Position numbers and translations under genes: made by a program. From contig NZ_JAHVHV010000002.1 in NCBI RefSeq assembly GCF_019802085.1, positions 310,001-374,000 of the forward strand: DNA of 64,000 nt, in the 5' to 3' direction. The notes beneath the pieces are model-generated. The model was not told where the DNA came from. It saw only the letters and a list, made by a program, of their open reading frames with translations, and made no database searches. Shown piece after piece: positions 17,704 to 26,073 of the stretch. The DNA is from Ferrimonas balearica. GTDB taxonomy: Bacteria; Pseudomonadota; Gammaproteobacteria; Enterobacterales; Shewanellaceae. The first letter of the stretch is position 1. Every line of letters starts with the position of its first letter.

Positions 17704-17739
17704 AAAAACAGGGCCCGCCCCCGGGATAGGGCGGGCCCT
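17704..17739 (-). terminator. Terminator-like hairpin between hyaC and hyaD
   Basis: An 11-base perfect stem (AGGGCCCGCCC with GGGCGGGCCCT, loop of eight) followed after one base by five T residues in the direction of the operon. It lies between the three structural genes and the maturation genes. As the downstream genes lack an obvious promoter of their own, it is likely a partial terminator or an mRNA 3' stabiliser that raises hyaABC expression over the accessory genes. Confidence 0.65.
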
Positions 17740-17745
17740 GGGGGC

Positions 17746-18414
17746 TCAGTGCTTGGCTTTGTGCACGTCGTACCCGGAGACGATGGCGTCAACCGAGTTC
17801 TGCTTGAAGCGGATGCCGCTCCACACCGCCATGTAGACGTGGATCACCGTGAAGATGATGAACACCCAGGTCATGATGTGGTGCCATTCGCGTACCGGCG
17901 CCAGTCCCCCCATGATGCCGACAAACCACTCGGCAAAGGGGTAGAGCATGCCGCCCAGGCCGTCGTGGTAGACGTTGGCGTGCAGCGCCAGGCCCGACAG
18001 GCACATGAACACGATCACCAGGGTCACCGCCAGGTAGGTCACGAACTGGAGGGGGCCATAGACCCCCGCCTTGTGCAGCTTGCCCATCCACAGGTAGGAC
18101 TTGAGCTGCACCACCCAGCTGTTGACGCTCATCACGTCCTTGAAGGAGCGGCGCTCGATGTCACTGCGGCTGAAGAAGTACAGGTAAGCCCGGGCCAGGG
18201 TGATCCCCACCAGCACGAAGCCGGCAATGAGATGCACCATCCGGACCCACCCTTGCTGCAGGTTGTCGGTCCCGCCATAGGGGGTGAGGAACGGCCAGGC
18301 GATGTAGAACCCGGTGATCACCAGCAGCACGATGGACAGCGCGCGCAGCCAGTGCATGATCCGGATCGCCGGGCTGAACACGTAGTCCCGGGTGTACAGG
18401 GTTTTGGTCGTCAT
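17746..18414 (-). CDS. hyaC: Ni/Fe-hydrogenase b-type cytochrome subunit HyaC
   Basis: A 222-residue integral membrane diheme cytochrome b that anchors the hydrogenase and passes electrons between it and the quinone pool. Four hydrophobic segments are visible, with heme-ligand histidines in RIMHWLRALSI, VRMVHLIAGFVL and EWHHIMTWVFIIFTVIHVY. The length is typical. It follows hyaB by ten bases and ends just before a terminator-like hairpin. Its presence marks the enzyme as quinone-coupled group 1 rather than soluble. Confidence 0.95.
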   Translation of the reverse strand: MTTKTLYTRDYVFSPAIRIMHWLRALSIVLLVITGFYIAWPFLTPYGGTDNLQQGWVRMVHLIAGFVLVGITLARAYLYFFSRSDIERRSFKDVMSVNSWVVQLKSYLWMGKLHKAGVYGPLQFVTYLAVTLVIVFMCLSGLALHANVYHDGLGGMLYPFAEWFVGIMGGLAPVREWHHIMTWVFIIFTVIHVYMAVWSGIRFKQNSVDAIVSGYDVHKAKH

Positions 18415-18424
18415 AACGCCCTCC

Positions 18425-20128
18425 TTAGGCCGCCGGGGTCCCCACCTGGAACTGGCCGAGATCCTGACCCTTGTAATCCATCACATGGACCGCGCAGGCC
18501 ATGCAGGGATCGAAGGAGTGGATCACCCGGATCACTTCCAGAGGCTTGGTGGGATCTTCCAGCTTCATGCCGATGAGCGAAGCCTCGTAGGGGCCGATCT
18601 TGCCGTTGGCGTCGATGGGACCGGAGTTCCAGGTGGTGGGCACCACCGCCTGGTAGTTCTCCACCTTGCCGCCGGTGATCCGCACCCAGTGGCTCAGCAT
18701 GCCGCGGGGGGCTTCGATCATGGAGTGACCGACGTACTCCACCGAGGGGTCCATCACCGGCTCGCGGAAGGTGGTCTGGTCCACCACGATGTTGGCCACC
18801 AGGGCGTCGAAGGTCTCCAGCGCCGCGTCGCACACCAGCAGGGTCTGCACCAGACGGGCGGCGGTGCGGCCCAGGGTGGTGAACAGGGCTTCCACCGGCA
18901 GGCCGGTCATCTCCAGCAGGCCGTTGACCGCGTCCACCACCTTCTCGTTGCCACGGGCGTAGTTGACCAGCAGGCAGGCCAGGGGGCCCACTTCCACCGG
19001 TTCGCCGTTGTAGCGCGGGGATTTCACCCAGGTGTACTTGCCGTCGCCGTCCACCGTCGGCAGTTCACCGTAGACGGTGTCCCGCTTGGTGAAGCCGGTG
19101 TAGTTGGGCTCGGTCACCCCGTCGTAGGGGTGGCGGGCCGGACCGTCCTGGTACCAGGCGTGGGTGACGTCCTCTTTGATCAGGGTCGGATCGATGTCGC
19201 TGACCGAGCTCAGATCGCCGTTCATGATGACGCCGCCCTGGAACAGGTACTGGCCGTTGCCGATGGCGAAGTCCTGGCAGGCCAGGAAGTTCTTCACGCC
19301 GACGCCGCCGAGCACCGAGGGCTCCGCCTTGTAGGCCGCCGCCGCCATCAGCACGTCCGGCAGGTAGGCCCGCAGGATGAAGTCGTGCACCTGGGCGTGC
19401 TTGGCCTTCCACTCCTGCAGTCGCGCCGGGCTCAGCATGTCGCGCACCGAGGTGACGCCGCCGACCACCAGGGACTGGGGATGGGGCTGCTTGCCGCCGA
19501 AGATGGCCAGCATCTCCGCCGCTACCCGCTGAACCTCGAGGGCCTTGAGATAGTGGGATACGGCGATCAGGTTCTGCTCCGGGGTCAGCTGGTAGGTGCC
19601 ATTGCCCCAGTAGGCGTTGGCGAAGGGTCCCAGCTTGCCGGTGGCCACCAGCTTGGCGACCCGCTCCTGCACGGCGCGCAGCTCACCCTCGCCGGCGGCG
19701 ACCGGGGTGCTGGTCCAGCGCAGGGCCTCCTGGGCCGCGGCCGCCGGATCAGCGGACAGGGCGGAGACCACGTCCACCCAGTCCAGGGCGTGGAGGTGGT
19801 AGAAGTGCACCAGGTGGTCGTGCATGTAGAGGGAGGACTGCATCAGGCTGCGCAGGTACTCGGCGTTCACCGGGATCTTCACCCCCAAGGCGTTCTCCAC
19901 CGCTTCGGTGCCGGCCCGGTAGTGGGAGTAGGTGCACACGCCGCAGATCCGCTGGGTCAGCAGACCCGCGTCCATGGGAGTGCGCCCCTTCATGATCACC
20001 TCGATGCCCCGCCACAGGGTGGAGGAGGACCAGGCTTTGGTGATGACGTTGTTCTCGTCGACTTCCACTTCCACCCGGAGGTGGCCTTCGATGCGGGTAA
20101 TGGGGTCAACTACGACACGCTTGCTCAT
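18425..20128 (-). CDS. hyaB: [NiFe] hydrogenase large subunit HyaB
   Basis: A 567-residue group 1 [NiFe] hydrogenase catalytic subunit. The four active-site cysteines are present: C62 and C65 in RICGVC, and C542 and C545 in DPCMACAVH. The last 19 residues after H548 (VMDYKGQ...) are the extension removed by HyaD. The N-terminal VVVDPITRIEGHLRVEVEV block is canonical. Its start overlaps the hyaA stop by four bases (ATGA), ensuring equal synthesis. It has no signal peptide and would travel to the periplasm with HyaA through the Tat system. Confidence 0.97.
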   Translation of the reverse strand: MSKRVVVDPITRIEGHLRVEVEVDENNVITKAWSSSTLWRGIEVIMKGRTPMDAGLLTQRICGVCTYSHYRAGTEAVENALGVKIPVNAEYLRSLMQSSLYMHDHLVHFYHLHALDWVDVVSALSADPAAAAQEALRWTSTPVAAGEGELRAVQERVAKLVATGKLGPFANAYWGNGTYQLTPEQNLIAVSHYLKALEVQRVAAEMLAIFGGKQPHPQSLVVGGVTSVRDMLSPARLQEWKAKHAQVHDFILRAYLPDVLMAAAAYKAEPSVLGGVGVKNFLACQDFAIGNGQYLFQGGVIMNGDLSSVSDIDPTLIKEDVTHAWYQDGPARHPYDGVTEPNYTGFTKRDTVYGELPTVDGDGKYTWVKSPRYNGEPVEVGPLACLLVNYARGNEKVVDAVNGLLEMTGLPVEALFTTLGRTAARLVQTLLVCDAALETFDALVANIVVDQTTFREPVMDPSVEYVGHSMIEAPRGMLSHWVRITGGKVENYQAVVPTTWNSGPIDANGKIGPYEASLIGMKLEDPTKPLEVIRVIHSFDPCMACAVHVMDYKGQDLGQFQVGTPAA

Positions 20129-21270
20129 TGTCCCTCCTCCTTATTGTCCTTGGCGAAAACGCTGGCGACGGCGTGGGCGCCGATGCCGGCAACGGTGACT
20201 CCGAGAATGGCCCCGCCGATGAAGTCGGCGGTCTTATCCAGGCTGTGCAACTCGCGACGGCCCAGGGGCTTCTCGAAGTCCGCCATGGTGTCCCAGAAGT
20301 TCGGCTCGGAGCAGCCGATGCAGCCGTGTCCGGCCAGAACCGGCCAGCTGACGTGGTGGTTGAAGCGCTCGGTGGGGCAGTTGTTGTAGGTGTAGGGCCC
20401 TTTGCAGCCCACCTTGTAGAGGCAGTAGCCCTCTTTGGCGCCCTCGTCACCGAAGGTCTCGACAAACTCGCCGGCGTCGAAGCGACCGCGGCGTTCGCAG
20501 TTGTCGTGCACCCGGGCGCCGTAGGCCCACTTGGGTCGGTTGAACATGTCCAGCGGCGGCAGCTTGCCGAACATGATGAAGTACATCAGGGTGCCGACGA
20601 TGTTCTTCTCGCTGGGCGGGCAGCCACCGAGGTTCACCACCGGCTGGTGGATCACCTTGTCCACCGGACGGGCGTCGGTGGGGTTCGGTGCCGCGGCCTG
20701 GACCCCGCCAAAGGCGGCGCAGGTGCCCACGGAGACGATGGCGGCGGCGTGGGCCGCGGTCTCATGGATGATCTCCATGCCGGTGTGACCCTTGCAGCCC
20801 ACGGTCAGGAAGTGGCCGCCGTTGGCGGTGGGGATGGCCCCCTCTACGGCCAGCAGGTACTGACCCTTGTAGGCTTCCAGGGCGTGCTCCAGGTTCTCCT
20901 CGGCCTGCCAGCCGGCAGCGGCCATCAGGGTCTCGTGGTACTCCAGGGAGATGTGGTCGAACAGCACGGTGTCGATGGTGGGGGTGTCGCAGCGGATCAG
21001 GGACTCGGAACAGCCGGTGCATTCGGCCATGTGGAGCCAGATCAGCGGCACCCGGTCGGCCACTTCCGCCGCCTTGGCCACCATGGGGGCGAACTGCATC
21101 GGCAGCGCCAGGGCGGTGGCGGTGACCGCCGACCATTTCATGAAGTCCCGTCGGGTGATCCCTTCGGCTTCCAGTCGCTGCTCCAGCGGCGTGGGTTTTA
21201 CCGGGGCCTGGGCGGCCAGTTTTTCCAGGCGGGCCTCACAGCGCGCCATCAATGCTTGGTAGTCGGACAC
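20125..21270 (-). CDS. hyaA: [NiFe] hydrogenase small subunit HyaA
   Basis: A 381-residue small subunit with a Tat signal (TRRDFMKW, arginines 40-41) and a C-terminal hydrophobic anchor (about 350-370). The start is the GTG at 21270, chosen because AAGGAGGT lies just upstream and no nearer ATG fits. Proximal-cluster ligands are C84 and C87 in AECTGCSES, then VGTCAAFGG and GGCPPS. The positions occupied by two extra cysteines in oxygen-tolerant Hyd-1-type enzymes are both glycine here, so a standard oxygen-sensitive [4Fe-4S] is expected. NNCPTERFN and GHGCIGCSEPNFWD supply the medial cluster. Confidence 0.96.
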   Translation of the reverse strand: MSDYQALMARCEARLEKLAAQAPVKPTPLEQRLEAEGITRRDFMKWSAVTATALALPMQFAPMVAKAAEVADRVPLIWLHMAECTGCSESLIRCDTPTIDTVLFDHISLEYHETLMAAAGWQAEENLEHALEAYKGQYLLAVEGAIPTANGGHFLTVGCKGHTGMEIIHETAAHAAAIVSVGTCAAFGGVQAAAPNPTDARPVDKVIHQPVVNLGGCPPSEKNIVGTLMYFIMFGKLPPLDMFNRPKWAYGARVHDNCERRGRFDAGEFVETFGDEGAKEGYCLYKVGCKGPYTYNNCPTERFNHHVSWPVLAGHGCIGCSEPNFWDTMADFEKPLGRRELHSLDKTADFIGGAILGVTVAGIGAHAVASVFAKDNKEEGQ

Positions 21271-21313
21271 GGGGTGTACCTCCTTGCAATTGCTTCCTTG
21301 GCACGGCCAGGGC

Positions 21314-21478
21314 TTAGCGCCGCTTGTACAGCTGCCAGCCAGCGACGGCAGCCGCCACAACCACCGCCACCAACACTACATCCATGGCGTGATGGAACAG
21401 CCCCAAACCGCCATGCCCGGGATGGGCGTAAGCCATCGAGGGGGCCAGAGCGGCCAACAGTGCAAACCTTGCTTTCAT
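21314..21478 (-). CDS. 54-residue exported/membrane peptide inside the hydrogenase operon
   Basis: A short gene between hypE and hyaA. It begins MKARFALLAALAPSMAYA, a good signal peptide, then has a histidine-rich turn (HPGHGGLGLFHH), one hydrophobic segment (about residues 32-47) and a basic end YKRR. AAGGAG lies six bases upstream of the chosen ATG; another ATG directly before it is too close to that site. The histidine-rich start of the mature part faintly recalls HupE/UreJ-type nickel permeases but the protein is far too short to be one. It is probably a small membrane partner of the hydrogenase; function unknown. Confidence 0.6.
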   Translation of the reverse strand: MKARFALLAALAPSMAYAHPGHGGLGLFHHAMDVVLVAVVVAAAVAGWQLYKRR

Positions 21479-21494
21479 CATTTTCTCCTTCGAA

Positions 21495-22514
21495 CTAGCA
21501 AATACGGGGTAACTGCTCTCCCACCGGCATCAACAGTTGCCGGCAGGTGCCGTATAGCCCCTCAACCAAAACCTGTGGGGAATCCGCGGCGCTCACGTCG
21601 CCGATGATGGCGGCCTCCTGGCCGCTGGGGTGGGCCCGCATCGCCGTGAGCACCGCGTCGGCGTGCTCGGCGGGGACAAAGGCCACCAACTTGCCCTCAT
21701 TGGCCATCAGCAACGGATCGAGGCCGAGGATCTCGGAGATCCCCCGGACTTCGGGGTGGATGGGCAGGGCGGTTTCCTTGAGCTGGAGCCGGGCGTTGGC
21801 CACCTCGGCAATTTCGTTGCAGACCGCGGCGACGCCCCCTCGGGTGGCGTCTCGCATGGCGTGGATGGGGCCCGCGGCCAGCATGGATTCAATAAGGCTG
21901 TTGAGGGGTTGGCAATCGCTTTCCAGGGTACCGGACAGGGCCAGTTCGCCCCGGGCCTGAAGGATGGCGGCACCGTGATCGCCTAAGGTGCCGTTAACCA
22001 GAATCTTGTCCCCGGGACGCACCTGGCGGGCGCCCAGTTGACGCTCTGCAGGGATCACCCCGACCCCGGCGGTATTGATGAAGATCTTGTCGCAGCTGCC
22101 CTTATGCACCACCTTGGTGTCGCCGGTGACGATGCGCACGCCGGCGGCGCGGGCGGTGTCGGCCATGGAGCGCACCAGGCGTTCCAGCTGTTCCAGGGGC
22201 AGGCCCTCTTCGAGGATAAAGCCGACGCTCAGGCTGTGGGGCAGGGCGCCACCGACGGCCAGGTCATTGACGGTGCCGCACACCGCCAGTTTGCCGATGT
22301 CGCCACCGGGGAATTCAATGGGGTCCACCACAAAGGAGTCGGTGGCAAAGGCGAGGCGATCCCCCTGGGCGGTCATGGGTGCCAGGGGCAGTTGGGCCTG
22401 GTCTTCCATCAGGGCCAGTTCGGCGCTGTCGAACTGAGCCAGGAAGAGTTCCCGGATCAGGCGTTGCATGGCCTGGCCGCCACTGCCGTGGGCCAGGGTG
22501 ATGCGTTCGGTCAT
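21495..22514 (-). CDS. hypE: Hydrogenase maturation protein HypE (carbamoyl dehydratase)
   Basis: A 339-residue HypE, which takes the carbamoyl group from HypF onto its C-terminal cysteine and dehydrates it to thiocyanate. The protein ends PRIC as required, and the PurM-like ATP-binding fold is marked by ITLAHGSGGQAM, FATDSFVVDPIEFPGGDIGKLAV and MRDATRGGVAA. GGGAG lies upstream of the ATG. It is the first gene of the leftward operon, which is unusual compared with hyp clusters where hypE is last, so all assembly and structural genes lie downstream of the FNR box at 22677-22690. Confidence 0.96.
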   Translation of the reverse strand: MTERITLAHGSGGQAMQRLIRELFLAQFDSAELALMEDQAQLPLAPMTAQGDRLAFATDSFVVDPIEFPGGDIGKLAVCGTVNDLAVGGALPHSLSVGFILEEGLPLEQLERLVRSMADTARAAGVRIVTGDTKVVHKGSCDKIFINTAGVGVIPAERQLGARQVRPGDKILVNGTLGDHGAAILQARGELALSGTLESDCQPLNSLIESMLAAGPIHAMRDATRGGVAAVCNEIAEVANARLQLKETALPIHPEVRGISEILGLDPLLMANEGKLVAFVPAEHADAVLTAMRAHPSGQEAAIIGDVSAADSPQVLVEGLYGTCRQLLMPVGEQLPRIC

Positions 22515-22676
22515 GGCAGTTCTCCCGGCGAAGAGATCCGTTGCCGTCCCAAGAGTCGATGTGGGAGGGCGGTCCGTTTCTCCCGTTCCTTCAATGACTG
22601 AGTGCTGGTAACCGAACTTTAGTGGAGGCTAATGCTGTGCCGATGTGCGCTAGATCAACTGAGCGCCATTCAACCT

Positions 22677-22690
22677 TTGATCAACATCAA
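22677..22690 (-). promoter_or_regulatory. FNR box upstream of the hydrogenase operon
   Basis: TTGATCAACATCAA is a perfect match to the FNR consensus TTGAT-N4-ATCAA. It lies 163 bases upstream of the hypE start. Only a poor -10 element is visible about 30 bases downstream, which is common at FNR-activated promoters. It implies anaerobic activation by an FNR/EtrA-type regulator, consistent with the oxygen-sensitive cluster type of HyaA. The exact transcription start is not determined. Confidence 0.75.
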
Positions 22691-22782
22691 CAAAATCGGG
22701 GAAAGCGCTGAAAAACCCGAACCCAAACCTTTTGTTAACATAAAAAGATCTTATAAAGCAGTCACTTATTCTTTGGTGCTTG

Positions 22783-23028
22783 TGTGGGGGTGCCGGCTGT
22801 GGCAGGAGAATGCGTGGCGCAGAGCCGGCGGGGTGGGGCGCCTTGGCGCCTCGATTGGCTCAGGGAGGCGGCACCCCCACAGGGCGATGGGGGGCGGGCC
22901 GCGGGCGGAGTAGGGGGCCGGCGCACCCGGTCGGCTCAGCGGCTCGGGTGCGCCGACCGGGGCTTTGCCATGCTCCTTGGGTGTCCTTCCTTGTCTCACT
23001 TCACCGCCCTTCGGGGCGGTCTTTTTTT
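22783..23028 (+). ncRNA. Candidate structured RNA divergent from the hydrogenase operon
   Basis: About 245 bases of GC-rich sequence rich in long complementary segments and ending in an intrinsic terminator, on the strand opposite to all flanking genes. A 13-base perfect pair joins 22783-22795 to 22869-22881. Further on, two mutually exclusive stems compete (GGCGCACCC with GGGTGCGCC, and CCCGGTCGGC with GCCGACCGGG, within about 22920-22965). An AT-rich stretch (22725-22775) just upstream could hold a promoter. No convincing protein frame with a ribosome site is seen. It matches no RNA family I know: not RNase P, SRP, 6S or tmRNA. Confidence 0.4.
23003..23028 (+). terminator. Strong rightward intrinsic terminator
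   Basis: ACCGCCC and GGGCGGT close on a TTCG tetraloop and are followed by seven T residues on the + strand. The leftward direction has no T-tract, so it does not serve the MFS gene whose stop codon it touches. As no + strand protein gene lies upstream, it argues for a rightward RNA transcript. Confidence 0.8.
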
Positions 23029-24208
23029 ACTCCCCGGAGGGGGGATCCAGGCGGACCCCCGCCGTGGCAGCGTTCCGGGCTGCCAGGATCAGCATGTAGA
23101 TGCAGGTGGCCGCCAGGGCCGTGCCCAGGTAGAGCGGCAGCCCCTCTTTGAGCGGCACCATCTGACCGGCCACCAGGGGGCCGGTGACTGAGCCGATGCC
23201 GTAGCACAGCAGCATCAGCTCGGTGATGGCGACGATGCTGCCGCTCTCCTGGCCTTGGCAGGCCTGGGTGATCGCCACCGGGTAGAGGGCAAAGGCGCAG
23301 GCCCCCAGCAGCAGGTAGCAGGCCGCTTCCGCCGCCAGGGTGGTGGCCAGCAGCATGCCGGCCACGGCCAGGGTACCGACCCCACACAGCGCCGCCATCA
23401 GCAGGGTCTTGCTCATCCGCGGCGACAGGTAGCCGGTCACCGGCTGCACCAGCATGCCCCCGAGGATCACCAGCGCCATCAGCTGACCGGTGTGGTCACT
23501 GAGGGCCGGCTGGCCGTGGATGTAGAGCGGCATCAGGCCGTACAGGGGGCCCAACACCAGCCCGGAGACCAGGCAGCCGATCACCGCCGGGCGGCTGATG
23601 GTGCGCAGCGCCCCCATGGGCAGGGTGTGGTGCACGGCGATGGCCGGGGCGCCCCGGCGCACCAGCATCGGGGGCAGTATCGCCAAAGCCAGCAGGGTCA
23701 GGATGGCGGCAAAGGGCAGCGCCCCCTGGGTGCCCAGCTGACCGATCCCCAGCTGCCCCAGGGCGGAGCCGCCGTAGAGGGAGGCCATGTAGAGCCCCAG
23801 CCGCCGGGCGCGCTGGCGGTCGTCGTCCACCAGCAGCAGCCAGGACTCCACCACCACGTAGACCCCGGCGCTGGCCATTCCCGCCAGCAGCCGCAGTCCC
23901 AGCCAGGCCGGCGCCAGGGGCAGGGCCAGCAGCCCCAGCACCGAGCCCAGCAGCACCAGCAGGAAGAACACAAAGGCGTGGCGATGGCCCAGCCGACCCA
24001 CCAGGCGGGCGCTGCCCAGGGCACCGAGCAGCATGCCGGCGTAGAAGGCGCTGGCCAGGTAGGGGGCCAGGGTGGGGGACAGCTGGAAGTGGGGCAGGGC
24101 CAGGGGCAACAGGCTCATCAGGTAGCCCGAGGCCACCGCAAACAGGGTCAGGCCGGCAACGGGCACCATCAGGCCGTTGCCGGAACGGATCACAGTGACG
24201 TCGGACAC
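23027..24208 (-). CDS. MFS transporter, YcaD-like
   Basis: A 393-residue major facilitator with about 12 hydrophobic segments. The first half has FYAGMLLGALGSARLVGRLGHR, the canonical MFS loop 2-3 signature, and GVYVVVESWLLL, seen in YcaD-type carriers. The start is taken as a GTG at 24208 (SDVTVIRSG follows) with GGAG nine bases upstream; an in-frame start farther upstream would add a non-hydrophobic 59-residue extension. The substrate cannot be told. It is a single-gene unit. Confidence 0.8.
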   Translation of the reverse strand: MSDVTVIRSGNGLMVPVAGLTLFAVASGYLMSLLPLALPHFQLSPTLAPYLASAFYAGMLLGALGSARLVGRLGHRHAFVFFLLVLLGSVLGLLALPLAPAWLGLRLLAGMASAGVYVVVESWLLLVDDDRQRARRLGLYMASLYGGSALGQLGIGQLGTQGALPFAAILTLLALAILPPMLVRRGAPAIAVHHTLPMGALRTISRPAVIGCLVSGLVLGPLYGLMPLYIHGQPALSDHTGQLMALVILGGMLVQPVTGYLSPRMSKTLLMAALCGVGTLAVAGMLLATTLAAEAACYLLLGACAFALYPVAITQACQGQESGSIVAITELMLLCYGIGSVTGPLVAGQMVPLKEGLPLYLGTALAATCIYMLILAARNAATAGVRLDPPSGE

Positions 24209-24369
24209 CGCAGGCTCCAGCTTAAAAACGCAAAGGGGTAGGGCACTCGGCGGGGCCCGCCGGGGCAGTTTCGGCGGCACTATGGGGTCAAACCCGGTTC
24301 GGGTAAAGCGAGCAATTTTGCGGTGGGGGGCGAAGAATTTTTGTGACGATTCGGCCCCTTTCGGGCACA

Positions 24370-24397
24370 AAAAAACGGCCCCCATTGGGGCCGTTTT
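24370..24397. terminator. Intrinsic terminator after the DsbD-like gene
   Basis: AAACGGCCCC pairs with GGGGCCGTTT around a short loop, with A-runs on the left and T residues on the right. In the leftward direction it ends the thioredoxin/DsbD-like gene (stop at 24415). Confidence 0.75.
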
Positions 24398-24414
24398 GAT
24401 GGCGGGTTTCCGAC

Positions 24415-25815
24415 CTAGGAGTCGGTGGCGCGCCTTCGCTCCAGGGCCTTGCGGGTCAGGGCGATCACCGCGGTGGCAATGATGGAGGCGACGATAAGGC
24501 CGATGGCCAGGACGGGGTTTTGCAGCGAGGTGGGATCCACCACCAGCAAGCCGCCCATGCCCATCATCATGATGCCGGACATCAGCTTGAGGGTCTGGCC
24601 CTCCTTCTCGGTGAGCTTGCGCTTGCCCATGGTCAGGGCGAACACCAGCACGATCAGCGCCAGCGGGATCACGTAGACCACGTTGTACATCACCAGGTAG
24701 AAGTAGCGCTCACTGGTGGTCAGGTCGTGCATGCTCAGCACGCTGGTGTAGATCATCGGGAAACCGGCGGTGCACAGCAGCTCGTAGGCGTTGGCCAGGA
24801 TGGAGAGCACCACGGTGCCGATCACCATGGTGGTCATGCTGCTGGCCTTGGTGAGCGCGCCCATCCGCTTGATGAGCGAGGTGCGGTTCTCCGCCGACAT
24901 CGACAACGACACCTCCCCCTTGGTGGTGACGTACTCCTTGATGTTGATGCCGCCGGCGGTGAGCGCCATTAACCCGGCCACCACCATGATCCAGCCACCG
25001 TCCCCGCCGCCGAGCAGGGTGAAGATGTTGAGCCAGGCGGTCATAAAGAGGAAGTAGATGAAGCCGGAGAAGAAGACGAAGATCCCGCCGACGATCAGCA
25101 TCCGGGCGCGGCTCTTGGCGTTGACCATGATGGAGAGCAGGAACAGCAACACGAAGAAGGCGCAGGGGTTGAAGGCGTCCACCCCGCCGAGCACCACGGT
25201 CAGCAGGGGCAGGGAGAGCCGCTCCGGGGCCACCAGGCCGACAAAGGGCAGGTCCACCGGCTGCACCTGGGTGCTGGCGGACTCCATGCCGCAGGTGCCG
25301 CTGCCTTCGGAGCCGTCACCGCAGGTGGCGAACAGGCCGCCGCCGCTGTGGGCTTCGCCGATAAAGGCGGTGATGGCGGCCGGATCTTCGGCCGCCGGAG
25401 TGCCCCCCAACTCCTGGTAGCACGCCTTGAGGCGGCTGAGCAGGAACTGGCCGGTGACGTCGTGGCCGTTGTAGCCGACGGTGGCCTGGCCGCAGTTGGC
25501 CAGGTAGGGCACCGAGTTGGCCGGCACGCCGGTCTGGGCCGCCACCTTTTGCATCAGCGGCATGGTGTCCGAGTCTGAGATCTTGTGGGACTCCAGCTGG
25601 ATCCAGGGGTAGTGCTCCGCCAGGGCGTCCACAAAGGGATGGGCTTCCGCGCAGTGGGGGCAGGTTTCCGACCAGAAAAAGTATAGGGTGACCTGGGGGT
25701 TACCCTGGGCATCCTGCTGGTGCCAGACCGGCTCCACGGCGGGGTTGGCCGCCTGGACCAGGGTGCTGAACAGGGTAAGGATGCCAAAGAGCATCGAAGT
25801 GAGATAACGGGCCAT
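24415..25815 (-). CDS. Thioredoxin-domain protein with a DsbD/CcdA-like membrane domain
   Basis: A 466-residue exported membrane protein. A signal peptide (residues 1-24) precedes a periplasmic thioredoxin-like domain with the redox motif CPHC in FFWSETCPHCAEAHPF. A linker with a CGDGSEGSGTCG pair leads to a C-terminal domain of six or so hydrophobic segments; DAFNPCAFFVLLFLLSIM and ELLCTAGFP carry the paired cysteines typical of CcdA/DsbD electron carriers. The order (thioredoxin first, membrane domain second) differs from DsbD. It should move reducing power across the inner membrane to a periplasmic disulfide. The start at 25815 has AGGAG upstream. Confidence 0.75.
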   Translation of the reverse strand: MARYLTSMLFGILTLFSTLVQAANPAVEPVWHQQDAQGNPQVTLYFFWSETCPHCAEAHPFVDALAEHYPWIQLESHKISDSDTMPLMQKVAAQTGVPANSVPYLANCGQATVGYNGHDVTGQFLLSRLKACYQELGGTPAAEDPAAITAFIGEAHSGGGLFATCGDGSEGSGTCGMESASTQVQPVDLPFVGLVAPERLSLPLLTVVLGGVDAFNPCAFFVLLFLLSIMVNAKSRARMLIVGGIFVFFSGFIYFLFMTAWLNIFTLLGGGDGGWIMVVAGLMALTAGGINIKEYVTTKGEVSLSMSAENRTSLIKRMGALTKASSMTTMVIGTVVLSILANAYELLCTAGFPMIYTSVLSMHDLTTSERYFYLVMYNVVYVIPLALIVLVFALTMGKRKLTEKEGQTLKLMSGIMMMGMGGLLVVDPTSLQNPVLAIGLIVASIIATAVIALTRKALERRRATDS

Positions 25816-26073
25816 GCATTCTCCTAAGGCCAACGAGGGGGAATTCGGGTTCCGCCTCATGGAGTCCATCAACTGTCGTTGGGTTCCATCTTCCCCCGAA
25901 CGCTGTATCAGAACTGTTAACCCCCTCCCGTTCCTGGGGGTTTTGCTGTTGGCCCGTCACAGCGGCCCTGGCAGCGGTAAAGAGTTTTTTGCTGCAACCT
26001 TGTGGTAACGTTCAAGCGGGTGTTTGATTACAGGTTCGGACCACTAGGCCAAGACGGAAAAGGAGATCGCAGG

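Noticed and set aside
22632-23191. Several short + strand open frames beside the hydrogenase operon
   Set aside because: None has a ribosome site or recognisable protein; the region is better explained as structured RNA or noncoding DNA.
25919-25945. Rightward terminator-like sequence (CCCCC, loop, GGGGG, TTTT) between divergent genes
   Set aside because: The stem is only about seven pairs with a ten-base loop and there is no upstream + strand gene for it to terminate.
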